The position numbers were made by a program, and so were the translations under genes. This document shows positions 8,060-16,007 of a stretch of DNA of 64,000 bases, one piece after another; within the stretch, counting starts at the first letter, position 1, and each line of letters opens with the position of its first letter. The notes beneath the pieces are model-generated. The model was given only the letters and a program-made list of their open reading frames with translations, made no database searches and was not told where the DNA came from. This DNA comes from Candidatus Sedimenticola sp. (ex Thyasira tokunagai) (GTDB taxonomy: Bacteria > Pseudomonadota > Gammaproteobacteria > Chromatiales > Chromatiaceae), in NCBI GenBank assembly GCA_037318855.1, contig CP134874.1, positions 1,674,598-1,738,597 of the forward strand. Direction: 5' to 3'.

Positions 8060-8073
8060 CTGACAAATGTCAA
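8060..8073. promoter_or_regulatory. FNR/DNR-like palindrome
   Basis: CTGACAAATGTCAA reads TTGACATTTGTCAG on the minus strand, one mismatch from the TTGAC-N4-GTCAA site bound by FNR/CRP-superfamily regulators such as DNR. It lies about 190 bases upstream of the 39-residue gene, on its side. The distance is long for direct control, and a chance match in AT-rich sequence is possible. Confidence 0.25.
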
Positions 8074-8216
8074 TGTTATTTGTGCGTGAATAAGGCCGAT
8101 AGCCAAGATTTTCGATATCTAATAGATTTAAGAAATCAGCTGATTTCCGGTGAAAAAGTGCCCCACCAGACCAAGATCGACCTTGTCAGAGTCATATTTT
8201 GATCTCATGACTCGAT

Positions 8217-8594
8217 CTATTCATCATCCATCAGGCGTGACTCAAGGAGACTCTGAAGATTATCCTGTCTTCTGGAGGCCATCAGCTCAAACACCTCCTG
8301 AACGTCGGGATCGAGGGTTTTGAGGTAGTCACGGAGCTGATTTCCCTGGATTAGCCGCAGAGTGGTATCTTCAGTGGCCGTTGCTGTGGCGTTGCGCGGT
8401 ACGCTCTCCATAATGGCCATTTCACCCACCAGCTCTCCCGGTGTCACATGCCCAAGAACGACCTTCTGTCCGGTATCCTGGGTACTGATTTCAAGACCCC
8501 CCGAAACTACGATATAGGCACAGTCACCCGGATCTCCTTTTTCAAAAAGAACAGTGCCGCCGGTAATCTCGATAACTTCAAATTTAATCGCCAT
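8217..8594 (-). CDS. Stand-alone cyclic nucleotide-binding domain protein
   Basis: A 125-residue protein consisting of one cNMP-binding beta-barrel with no DNA-binding or catalytic domain. GTVLFEKGDPGDCAYIVVSGGLEI is the first half; GELVGEMAIMESVPRNATATA is the phosphate-binding cassette, with the Glu and Arg that contact cyclic nucleotide. ATG 8592-8594 has GGGGA about six bases upstream. Its partner is unknown; proteins like this may act on other proteins by ligand-dependent contact. It is divergent from the arsenic operon, sharing the 196-base region between them. Confidence 0.82.
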   Translation of the reverse strand: MAIKFEVIEITGGTVLFEKGDPGDCAYIVVSGGLEISTQDTGQKVVLGHVTPGELVGEMAIMESVPRNATATATEDTTLRLIQGNQLRDYLKTLDPDVQEVFELMASRRQDNLQSLLESRLMDDE

Positions 8595-8717
8595 GTCGGT
8601 CCCCAGTTTTCGGGAAATTGCTATTTTTCACCCTGAGTGTAGTTGAAATTCTCCTGCCATCCGGCGATGGCTGACTGGATTGTGAGCGGATAGACGGTTT
8701 TGCAGAATTTTCCTCGT

Positions 8718-8764
8718 TTGACACTGGGCTATTTTTTCGTATACATTCGTCTAAGCGAATATAT
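8718..8764 (+). promoter_or_regulatory. ars promoter with overlapping ArsR-type operator
   Basis: A consensus-like -35 box TTGACA (8718-8723) is followed after 16 bases by TATACA (8740-8745). Over the -10 box lies an inverted repeat with nine-base arms, ATACATTCG (8741-8749) and CGAATATAT (8756-8764), eight of nine positions complementary. The placement fits repression by ArsR bound over the -10 region and release by As(III). The arsR start codon is 27 bases downstream. Confidence 0.6.
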
Positions 8765-8790
8765 GAAAATATTTAGGCAGCCCGAGCATC

Positions 8791-9144
8791 ATGAGTATCA
8801 CCCCTGACCAGTTTCTTCGTTCAATGGCGGACTCAACCCGCTTGCGCCTGCTGACGCTGTTATCGGAGAAGAGAGAGCTCTGTGTCTGTGAGCTAAAAGA
8901 TGCTTTGGGGCTGGCCCAGCCCAAAGTATCCCGCCACCTCGCTGTGTTGCGCGAGTGTGGGCTTCTGATGGGGCGACGAGAAGGGTTGTGGATCTACTAT
9001 CGTCTAGACCCCGATATGCCCGCTTGGGCGGCGCGGGCGCTGGCAGCTGTGTATGATGGTTGTCATGGCAAATCACCCTATCGAGAGGATATACAGCGAC
9101 TCGCTGAGGTCTGTTGCAGGCCGGGCGATGCCTGTGACTTTTGA
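8791..9144 (+). CDS. arsR: ArsR-family arsenite-responsive repressor
   Basis: A 117-residue winged-helix SmtB/ArsR repressor. The metal-binding ELCVCEL motif in helix 3 (Cys about residues 31 and 33) is the classic As(III) site, followed by the recognition helix QPKVSRHLAVLRECGLL and the wing RREGLWIYYRL. Further cysteines near the C-terminus (VCCRPGDAC) could add ligands. As the first gene of arsR-arsJ-rhodanese-MBL-arsM it should repress the operon from the palindrome at 8741-8764. ATG 8791 has only a weak upstream purine stretch. Confidence 0.9.
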   Translation: MSITPDQFLRSMADSTRLRLLTLLSEKRELCVCELKDALGLAQPKVSRHLAVLRECGLLMGRREGLWIYYRLDPDMPAWAARALAAVYDGCHGKSPYREDIQRLAEVCCRPGDACDF

Positions 9145-9309
9145 GGATTTATGTTGAGGCATTCCTCCATACTCACTCCATATATATGGCTGCTAAGATG
9201 TATTGGTCATGCAATGTGCAGAGTCACTATATAAGGATCTTTTCATGTGTCTTGAAATCTCTTTTGCCACCTTTGGTGGATAGAGTTAACCAACTATAAA
9301 GTGGAAGTG

Positions 9310-10524
9310 ATGAATCATCCCATTGTAGATTTGAAAAATTATTTTGTGGTGACGGCGGGTTATTGGACCTTCACCATCACCGATGGCGCTATTCGTATGC
9401 TGGTGGTGCTCTATTTCCATCAGCTTGGCTATGCTCCCCTCGATATCGCACTGCTGTTCCTCTTTTATGAAATCTTTGGTGTGGTGACCAACCTTGTTGG
9501 AGGTTGGCTCGGGTCTCGTATTGGTCTCAATCTCACGATGCATATCGGCATGGGTATGCAAGTGGTGGCGCTTGCTCTATTGGCAGTGCCTGATGCCTGG
9601 CTGTCGGTACCCTATGTGATGATGGCTCAGGCACTTTCGGGTATCGCCAAGGATCTCAACAAGATGAGTGCCAAGGCGAGCGTCAAACTGATGTTGCCCA
9701 AAGATGAGAATGCCCGGCTCTTTAAATGGGTGGCAGTGTTAACCGGTTCTAAAAACGCCCTCAAGGGGCTGGGCTTTTTTATCGGTGGCTTTCTGCTCTC
9801 TCAGGTTGGTTTTCGTTGGGCGCTGCTGATTCTTGCCGCTCTGTTACTAATGACGCTGGTGGTGACGGCAATATTGTTACCGGGTGGTATCGGTAAAACC
9901 AAGGCGAAGCCGAAATTTACCGAGCTATTCTCCAAAACTCCTGAAGTCAACTGGCTGTCGGCAGCACGTTTCTTTCTTTTCGCCTCCAGGGATGTCTGGT
10001 TTGTTGTCGGTGTTCCTGTATTTCTCACTTCAACGCTGGGGTGGGGGCATACCCAGGTAGGTGGTTTTCTCGCCCTCTGGGTTATCGGTTACGGTTTTGT
10101 GCAGGCTGTTGCTCCAAGACTGCTGAGAAAGGAGCACCACCACCACGGGCCTGATGGTGGCAGTGCCACATTGTGGGTTTTCGTGCTGGCGCTGTTTCCA
10201 GCAGCGATCGCCCTTGCACTACAGCAAGACGTATCACCTACGTTTGCTGTTATCGCCGGGCTGTCGCTCTTCGGTGCAGTGTTTGCGGTTAACTCCGCAC
10301 TCCACTCTTATCTGATTCTGGCCTATTCGGATCACGATAAGGTAGCGTTGAATGTTGGTTTCTACTACATGGCTAATGCCGGTGGGCGGCTCGCCGGCAC
10401 TGTGCTCTCCGGCCTGATTTACCAGCTGCAAGGACTGGAAGGTTGCCTCTGGTGGTCAACCGGGCTGCTCTTCACTGCCGGTCTGCTCTCGATAAAATTA
10501 CCTCGTGCCAAGCAGCACGAATAA
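9310..10524 (+). CDS. arsJ: MFS organoarsenical exporter ArsJ
   Basis: A 12-helix major facilitator matching ArsJ, which exports 1-arseno-3-phosphoglycerate and so gives arsenate resistance together with a dedicated glyceraldehyde-3-phosphate dehydrogenase. Strong family stretches are YWTFTITDGAIRMLVVLYFH, FYEIFGVVTNLVGGWLG and the ALSGIAKDLNKMSAKASVKL loop, with VAVLTGSKNALKG after it. A His-rich loop (KEHHHHGPDGG) lies near residue 275. ATG 9310 is preferred over GTG 9301. In characterised operons a GAPDH gene is adjacent; here none is present between arsR and arsM, so the substrate must be made by a housekeeping GAPDH or is different. Confidence 0.87.
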   Translation: MNHPIVDLKNYFVVTAGYWTFTITDGAIRMLVVLYFHQLGYAPLDIALLFLFYEIFGVVTNLVGGWLGSRIGLNLTMHIGMGMQVVALALLAVPDAWLSVPYVMMAQALSGIAKDLNKMSAKASVKLMLPKDENARLFKWVAVLTGSKNALKGLGFFIGGFLLSQVGFRWALLILAALLLMTLVVTAILLPGGIGKTKAKPKFTELFSKTPEVNWLSAARFFLFASRDVWFVVGVPVFLTSTLGWGHTQVGGFLALWVIGYGFVQAVAPRLLRKEHHHHGPDGGSATLWVFVLALFPAAIALALQQDVSPTFAVIAGLSLFGAVFAVNSALHSYLILAYSDHDKVALNVGFYYMANAGGRLAGTVLSGLIYQLQGLEGCLWWSTGLLFTAGLLSIKLPRAKQHE

Positions 10525-10543
10525 CTTTCTACAAGGAGCTAAT

Positions 10544-11458
10544 ATGCAATTTTTTCGAACTTTTATTCTCCTTATACTCATGGCTATGGCGCAGTCCGTA
10601 TGGGCTGATCGGGATTTTCTAATTGATGCCGAATGGCTTGCAGATCATATTGACGATGAAGGTTTGATCGTTCTTGAGGTGCGTTACCATCCTCATCGCT
10701 ACTTCACAGTTGGGCATATTCCGGGTGCGGTACAGGTGCAGCGTTTTAAAGATTTAGGTAATAACACCACCAGCCCATTGATGCGTTTTCCCACCCGTGA
10801 GGCATTCCAGCAGACACTGCGTGGATGGGGTGTCAATGATGACTCTACGCTGGTGATCTATGATGACTCCAGTACTGCTCTGGCCTCCCGGCTCTACTAT
10901 CTGCTTGAGCTCTACGGTTTCGAGATGAGCGAGGTGAAACTACTCGATGGTGGTACCGGTGAGTGGAGCGCGTTTGAGGATATGAGCAAAGAGGCGGTAA
11001 CACCAGCCAAGGGTGGTGTGACGCTGAAAGAGGCCAATCCGGCGATGTATGTGGAGTGGACCGATGTCTATGATGATGTGGTCTCACGTCGTGATCCTAA
11101 TGTGGTGCTATTGGATGCGCGCCCTCACAGTATGTACACCGGAAAAGAGATTAAACATGCCATTATGGGCGGACATATCCCCGGTGCCATTAGTATCGTC
11201 AGCCTCGATGGAACAAGCTCGCAGAAGTGGATAGAAGAGGCGGATCTGGCCGCTATGTATCAATCAATACCTAAAGACAAGACCGTCTATGCCTACTGCC
11301 ACGATGGCTTCCGTATGAGTCTTGCTTATGTGCAGTTGAAGAGCCTGGGTTACAAAGATGTGCGCCTCTATAACGGCGGCTGGTCCCACTGGGGCAACCG
11401 GCTGACTCTGCCGGTTGTAGAAGGAGAGAAGCCCTACAGTGGAGATTATGATCTATGA
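10544..11458 (+). CDS. Exported tandem rhodanese sulfurtransferase
   Basis: A 304-residue protein with a Sec signal (MQFFRTFILLILMAMAQSVWA, cut near residue 21) and two rhodanese domains. The first (about residues 25-145) has YDDSSTALASRLYYLLELYG and no Cys at the active loop; the second (about 165-300) has the catalytic loop YCHDGFRMS with Cys near residue 253. Such enzymes move sulfane sulfur from thiosulfate or a persulfide to thiophilic acceptors. The start has AAGGAG five bases upstream; the longer frame from 10505 is not needed. It overlaps the following MBL gene by four bases (ATGA), so the two are translationally coupled. A role in the periplasmic chemistry of arsenic with sulfur is inference from the operon. 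Confidence 0.85.
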   Translation: MQFFRTFILLILMAMAQSVWADRDFLIDAEWLADHIDDEGLIVLEVRYHPHRYFTVGHIPGAVQVQRFKDLGNNTTSPLMRFPTREAFQQTLRGWGVNDDSTLVIYDDSSTALASRLYYLLELYGFEMSEVKLLDGGTGEWSAFEDMSKEAVTPAKGGVTLKEANPAMYVEWTDVYDDVVSRRDPNVVLLDARPHSMYTGKEIKHAIMGGHIPGAISIVSLDGTSSQKWIEEADLAAMYQSIPKDKTVYAYCHDGFRMSLAYVQLKSLGYKDVRLYNGGWSHWGNRLTLPVVEGEKPYSGDYDL

Positions 11459-12396
11459 GCTTTACCAACTTAGGTCGTCGGGTACTGCTGTTTGCACTTT
11501 TGCTGGTTGTTATCGATGCCACTGCTTTTGAACTGCGGGTGCAACAGGTGACTGATGATGTCTACGCCCTGGTGGGTGACACCGGCCCCCGCACATATGA
11601 CAACCACGCACTCAACAATACCCTTGGCTTTGTTGTTACGGCAGAGGGTGTTGTGTTGGTCGATTCCGGTGCCACTCCCGAAGGTGCCCGACTGATTGAG
11701 AAGGCGATCGCCGGGGTCACTCATCTACCGGTGCGCTGGGTAATCAATACCGGTATGCAGGACCACAAGTGGATGGGTAACAGCTACTTTGCCGTCAAAG
11801 GGGCGGAGATCATCGCTTTGCGGCGCACGGTCGATGGCCAGAAAGAGCTGGCAGAGAGTCATGTTCAGCGTCTCAATAGCGTACTCAAAGAGCGTGCGGC
11901 AGCGGTGGAGCCGGTCTATGCAGACCGTATAGTGGATGCCGACCGGGCCGCCATTGAATTGGGAGGAGTGCAGTTTGAGCTGATCTGGCTCGGTGACAGC
12001 CATTTTCCAGGTGATGGCGTAGTTTGGTTGCCGGAGCGGCGATTGGTGTTTACCGGCGATCTGGTTTATGTCGACCGCATGCTGGGAATACAGCAGGTAA
12101 CCTCGGTAAAGGCGTGGCAGGGGAGCTTCAATGCCCTCAAGGCGCTTAATCCCCTCCATCTGGTGCCGGGACATGGCGATGCCTGTGATCTGGCCAAAGC
12201 CCAGCGGGAGACAGGAGATTATCTCGACTGGTTGGTTGTCGAAGTAGGTAAGGCGATTGAAGAGTGGAAGGAGTTGGGTGAGACGGTTGATAGCCTCGCC
12301 GATGCGCCGCGCTTTAAACACCTCGAGAACTTTGGCAGTTGGCACCGGATAAATATCAACAGAACCTATCTACAGTTGGAAGCAGGAGCCCTATAA
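11455..12396 (+). CDS. Exported metallo-beta-lactamase-fold protein, altered metal motif
   Basis: A 313-residue protein with an N-terminal signal helix (VLLFALLLVVIDATAF) and an MBL fold resembling SoxH-like hydrolases: GFVVTAEGVVLVDSGATPEGA, VRWVINTG, GDSHFPGDGVVWLPERRLVFTGDLVYVDR and LVPGHGDACD. The usual HxHxDH zinc motif reads GMQDH, so the first two His ligands are replaced, while Asp-His, the second-half His, Asp and final His remain. This would leave a single metal site or none. The start overlaps the rhodanese stop, and the stop TAA is directly followed by a MITE. Function is unknown; pairing with rhodanese is common for MBL persulfide dioxygenases, but the lost ligands make that reaction doubtful. 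Confidence 0.75.
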   Translation: MSFTNLGRRVLLFALLLVVIDATAFELRVQQVTDDVYALVGDTGPRTYDNHALNNTLGFVVTAEGVVLVDSGATPEGARLIEKAIAGVTHLPVRWVINTGMQDHKWMGNSYFAVKGAEIIALRRTVDGQKELAESHVQRLNSVLKERAAAVEPVYADRIVDADRAAIELGGVQFELIWLGDSHFPGDGVVWLPERRLVFTGDLVYVDRMLGIQQVTSVKAWQGSFNALKALNPLHLVPGHGDACDLAKAQRETGDYLDWLVVEVGKAIEEWKELGETVDSLADAPRFKHLENFGSWHRININRTYLQLEAGAL

Positions 12397-12542
12397 GGAA
12401 CCTCTGAACAAGTCATGACCGATTGCCTTGCACTCAATAGGCGCAATATCTGCGTTGAAAATCTTGCTAATAGCCTGCTATTAGCCTTGATCTTGCGCCT
12501 CCTGAGCACAATTCAATTCGGCCAGACTTATTCAGAGCTTCC
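12397..12542. mobile_element. 146-bp MITE between the MBL gene and arsM
   Basis: The ends are inverted repeats, GGAACCTCTGAACAAGTC and GACTTATTCAGAGCTTCC (16 of 18 positions). The element is flanked by a 4-bp direct repeat ATAA (12393-12396, which includes the MBL stop codon, and 12543-12546). It has no coding capacity. The terminal sequence resembles IS5-group ends (recollection, unverified). A decayed relative is at 7531-7735. Insertion separated arsM from the upstream operon without breaking a gene; the arsM ribosome site lies just past the right-hand duplication. Confidence 0.78.
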
Positions 12543-12559
12543 ATAAGGGAGCGGTGATT

Positions 12560-13384
12560 ATGAGTAATAAATTATCGGTTGATGAAGTGCGCAATGCGGT
12601 ACGTGAAACCTACGCCCAAGTGGTCAGGCAGAATGAGCAAACCGCCACAACTGAGACAGGGTGCTGCAGTGGCAGTAGTTGCTGTGCACCGGAGGTGGCA
12701 AGTCTGCAGTCAGCAGAGGTGATCTCCGTTGGACTGGGCTACAGTGATGAGGATGTGGCCGTAATACCTGAAGGAGCCAATATGGGATTGGGTTGCGGCA
12801 ACCCCCAGGCGATTGCCGCACTAAAGCCGGGGGAGATCGTTGTCGATCTTGGCTGTGGTGGTGGCTTCGATGCCTTTCTTGCCGCCCGACAGGTGGGCCC
12901 CGATGGGCGGGTGATCGGTGTTGATATGACGCCGGATATGATCTCCAAGGCGCGTAAGAATGTTGAGAAATCAGATTTTGAGAATGTCGATATCCGCTTG
13001 GGTGAGATCGAGCACCTGCCGATAGCAGATAATTCAGTGGATGTAATTATCTCCAACTGCGTAATCAATCTATCACCGGAAAAGAGACAAGTATTTGCAG
13101 ATGCTTTCCGTGTATTGAAATCGGGTGGACGTCTGGCCATCTCAGATATTGTTGCTACTGCACCAATGCCCGAGTCTGCACTCAATGATCCGGCACTGAT
13201 CTCCGGCTGCCTCTCCGGTGCATCGACTATCGATGACCATTTGGCAATGCTGGAGGCGGCCGGCTTTGTTGATATTGTTATTACAGAGAAACCGGAGAGC
13301 AGGGCGTTTATTGCTGACTGGGCTCCCGGTAGTGGGCTCGAAGAGTATGTGGTGTCGGCAACCATTGAGGCGCGAAAAGAGTAG
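12560..13384 (+). CDS. arsM: Arsenite S-adenosylmethionine methyltransferase
   Basis: ArsM methylates As(III) with SAM to methylated, eventually volatile, arsenicals. The 274-residue protein has the cysteine-rich head TGCCSGSSCCAPE, the bacterial ArsM block GLGYSDEDVAVIPEGANMGL followed by GCGNP, SAM motif I VVDLGCGGGFDAFLAA, GVDMTPDMISKAR, and the two catalytic-type cysteines in SNCVINLSP and ISGCLSGA. ATG 12560 has GGGAG eight bases upstream. It is the last gene of the arsenic cluster. The 146-bp MITE now separates it from the MBL stop, so its transcription may be altered. Confidence 0.92.
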   Translation: MSNKLSVDEVRNAVRETYAQVVRQNEQTATTETGCCSGSSCCAPEVASLQSAEVISVGLGYSDEDVAVIPEGANMGLGCGNPQAIAALKPGEIVVDLGCGGGFDAFLAARQVGPDGRVIGVDMTPDMISKARKNVEKSDFENVDIRLGEIEHLPIADNSVDVIISNCVINLSPEKRQVFADAFRVLKSGGRLAISDIVATAPMPESALNDPALISGCLSGASTIDDHLAMLEAAGFVDIVITEKPESRAFIADWAPGSGLEEYVVSATIEARKE

Positions 13385-13595
13385 CGGTAAAGCGTGGTGA
13401 GGGTAGGTTTTTGGAGGGGCGGTACAGCTGGCGGTCTTTCTCCACCAACAAAAAAACTAGCCAGGGCAAACCGTCGCAGATCGGTGATTGAGTTGGCGGC
13501 CTGAGTGACCGGAATCAAGGCATTATTTTTCGATGAGTTAAGCTAGTATTCTATACAGGGGCAGTGTTACGGGGAAATGCTCGTGAGGAGACCTT

Positions 13596-13829
13596 ATGGA
13601 TCTGATGCATGCCAAAGCGGAATTCGAAGTAGGCCAACTAAGTGAAGCGGTAGCGGAGCCTTCTGAACAGGGTGACGGCTGGCGGTTACTGTTACACACA
13701 AAAAACAGGGGAACATTGGCGCTCACCGACCACTCGGGACGAGAATGCCTGTATCACAGCCTGGACCATGCCACCGAGGTAGGGCGGGATATCGGTTTCG
13801 ACTCTGTGCGCGTAGAGGAGCACTTCTGA
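13596..13829 (+). CDS. Small hypothetical protein, 77 residues
   Basis: A compact soluble protein, MDLMHAKAEFEVGQL.., with a strand-rich middle (WRLLLHTKNRGTLALTDH) and an end HATEVGRDIGFDSVRVEEHF. GAGGAG is five bases upstream of ATG 13596, so translation is likely. It resembles small conserved proteins of sulfur bacteria that end in a similar ..REIGF..V.V pattern (recollection only). No function can be given. It is a single gene between arsM and the convergent glgC. The 236 bases after it (13830-14065) hold no supported gene. Confidence 0.55.
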   Translation: MDLMHAKAEFEVGQLSEAVAEPSEQGDGWRLLLHTKNRGTLALTDHSGRECLYHSLDHATEVGRDIGFDSVRVEEHF

Positions 13830-14065
13830 TCCGAATGTTAGCTTTTATGCGCGGAGGTCTAGTTTAGCGCTAACCTGTCACTGACTCCGCTATCTTCTTC
13901 GCACTGTGTGAGAGCAGCAATGAAGGGGTTGCCCACGAAATGCTATGATCCGGCCAGGCCTATTCCCCTGAAGAGGCAGAGGCAGCTAAAGCTGCTAAGT
14001 TGAACTATGCTGCATGGGTAGCAAGCTGTATGTTACGACTGCCGGGTCACAGGTGTAGAGGCTTC

Positions 14066-15316
14066 TTAATGTTCCTTTGCCAACCCGCTCATATCCATTC
14101 GTGCTGGAATCACAACAATACCACCAGAACTGATGGTAAAGAGTTTCTCATCGGTGGCATGGTGACTGCCAATGATGGTTCCGGGTGGGATCTTTACCCC
14201 TTTGTCGACGATGGTGCGATAGAGTTGGGCTCCCGCGCCTACATCCACACCTTCGAAGAGGATGGATTCAACCACTCGGGCCTCTTCACCCACACGTACG
14301 CTGGGTGAAAGCACGGAGCGGATCACCTGTCCGCCGGCTATAATGTCACCGCTGCTTACCAGAGAGTCCATAGCGATGCCCGCTCGTCCCACTCGCTTTT
14401 CACACACCAGATCAGCAAAGACAAACTTGGCAGGGGGGGCGGGTTTTATATAGGTGTTGATGGGCCACTTTTTATCGTAGAGATTAAATATCGGTTCTAC
14501 CGATACCAGGTCCATATTGGCTTCCCAGTAGGCGTCGATGGTGCCGACATCCCTCCAGTAGAGCTCACTCTTACGGTTTTCATCGACAAAAGGATAAGCA
14601 TTCACTCTTACCTTGTGGATCAGTTCAGGCAGAATGTCCTTGCCAAAGTCGTGACTACTCTCTGGCTTGGCATTGTCCTCTTTCAGTACTTTTATCAGCA
14701 GTTGGGTGTCGAATACATAGATTCCCATGGAGGCCAGCGCTTTTTTGGGCTTTCCCGGTATGGTGGCTGGTCTTTTTGGCTTTTCATGGAAATCGGTGAT
14801 GCGGTTGTGTTTGTCCACCGTCATTACACCGAGTGAACCTGCATTAGTGAGGGGTACCTCGATAGCACCTACCGTTACTGCTGCCTTTTTCTCGATGTGC
14901 TCACGGATCATTCGCTGGTAGTTCATCTTGTATATGTGATCACCCGCAAGAATCAGTACATGTTCCGGTTTGGCGTACTCTATTGAGTAGATATTCTGGT
15001 AGACCGCATCGGCGGTGCCCTGGTACCACATGCTGCCAACCCGCTGCTGTGGCGGCAGGAACTGGATATATTCACCCAGGGTATCTGGAAGAAAGGACCA
15101 GCCATTTCGGATATGCCGTTCCAGGGATAGGGATTTGTACTGGGTGACCAGGTAGATACGCCTGATCTGTGAATTGAGGCAGTTACTCAGGGTGAAGTCG
15201 ATCAGGCGGTAGTAGCCGCCAAAGGGGACGGCAGGTTTTACCCGGTCTCTGGTCAAGGGGGCGAGGCGTTCACCGACACCGCCGGCCAGAATCATGGCCA
15301 GTGTATTGCTCTTCAT
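14066..15316 (-). CDS. glgC: Glucose-1-phosphate adenylyltransferase
   Basis: GlgC makes ADP-glucose from ATP and glucose-1-phosphate, the committed step of bacterial glycogen synthesis. The 416-residue protein shows the nucleotidyl-transferase start MILAGGVGERLAPLTRDRVK with PAVPFGG, the ADP-glucose loop WYQGTADAVYQN, the LAGDHIYKM metal motif, HEKP and YWRDVGT, then a left-handed beta-helix end with hexapeptide-like repeats (VESILFEGVDVGAGAQLYRTI). ATG 15314-15316 follows GGAGGG and matches the family N-terminus; the 46-codon upstream extension is not coding. No other glg gene is in view. Confidence 0.93.
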   Translation of the reverse strand: MKSNTLAMILAGGVGERLAPLTRDRVKPAVPFGGYYRLIDFTLSNCLNSQIRRIYLVTQYKSLSLERHIRNGWSFLPDTLGEYIQFLPPQQRVGSMWYQGTADAVYQNIYSIEYAKPEHVLILAGDHIYKMNYQRMIREHIEKKAAVTVGAIEVPLTNAGSLGVMTVDKHNRITDFHEKPKRPATIPGKPKKALASMGIYVFDTQLLIKVLKEDNAKPESSHDFGKDILPELIHKVRVNAYPFVDENRKSELYWRDVGTIDAYWEANMDLVSVEPIFNLYDKKWPINTYIKPAPPAKFVFADLVCEKRVGRAGIAMDSLVSSGDIIAGGQVIRSVLSPSVRVGEEARVVESILFEGVDVGAGAQLYRTIVDKGVKIPPGTIIGSHHATDEKLFTISSGGIVVIPARMDMSGLAKEH

Positions 15317-15491
15317 GTTCCCTCCGGTGGCTATTCGGCAACGGCCGCGGTGAAACCGGGAAGTTGCCGTTACCACGCGTGTTCTGCGGTTCCTTAGGTG
15401 GCGAACTCTGAGTATAGATGGTTTTTCAGTGGGCGAGGTGTCTCGTACTACCACCTCTCCATATAGGAAAAATAGTGGTAACTGTGTGCTG

Positions 15492-15901
15492 CTAGGAGCC
15501 TGTCCGAGAATAGATCAACCTGCTGCAACTGCGTCTGATTGGCCAGATTCCCCGATCATTTTCGTTAAACCTAGAAACCGCAGTTGACCGCTCCATTCTG
15601 AAGTTAAGTTACTGAAATGAGAACCGTTGATATCAATTTACACTTTCACCTGCCGGGTGAACCACGCTACGGGGTGAATTGCACGCTTGCAGCGGCACAT
15701 GGCGGCGTTACAACTCCTTGCAATAGAACAACTATTACGCGTCGTTGTGCCTTGCCCTGCACCACTGCAAACGCACACTTCAACCCAGTCCAACTGCGGT
15801 TTCTAGGTTAAATAGGCCCACTATTCGCCTCAAATGATCAGAAAATCTGACTCAATCAGTCACAGTTTCGCTACGGTCGCTATTCTCGGACAGGCTCCTA
15901 G
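15492..15901. mobile_element. MITE with perfect 22-bp terminal repeats, interrupted by a second MITE
   Basis: Positions 15492-15513 (CTAGGAGCCTGTCC..) are repeated exactly, inverted, at 15880-15901. Both outer tips are CTAG, which may be target or element. Without the nested element the outer unit is about 167 bp. It contains no gene. A single end of the same family, GTCTGTCTGAGAATAGAG, survives near 40019. It fills most of the 690-base gap between glgC and the GAF-HD-GYP gene. Confidence 0.85.
15570..15807. mobile_element. Nested 238-bp MITE with 17-bp terminal repeats
   Basis: CCTAGAAACCGCAGTTG (15570-15586) and its exact inverse CAACTGCGGTTTCTAGG (15791-15807) bound the element. A 5-bp direct repeat TTAAA flanks it at 15565-15569 and 15808-15812. 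It interrupts the older element at 15492-15901. The interior has no open frame of coding character. Confidence 0.82.
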
Positions 15902-16007
15902 TCATCTATGAAGGCAACCGGATCAACTCTCTAAAAACCCACAATGAAACTTCCTCTGGAGAAGCTATCCTTATAGTCACATTGTGGTTAATCAATAGCT
16001 GAATACT

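Noticed and set aside
9145..9309. Remnant of a GAPDH gene upstream of arsJ
   Set aside because: No NAD-binding start (such as NGFGRIGR) in any frame; the gap is too short.
12739..13518. 259-residue minus-strand frame opposite arsM
   Set aside because: Shadow of a high-confidence arsM; no family features and no ribosome site.
14000..14308. 102-residue plus-strand frame overlapping the glgC end
   Set aside because: It runs opposite glgC coding sequence and has no start signal. The preceding gap (13830-14065) shows no supported gene.
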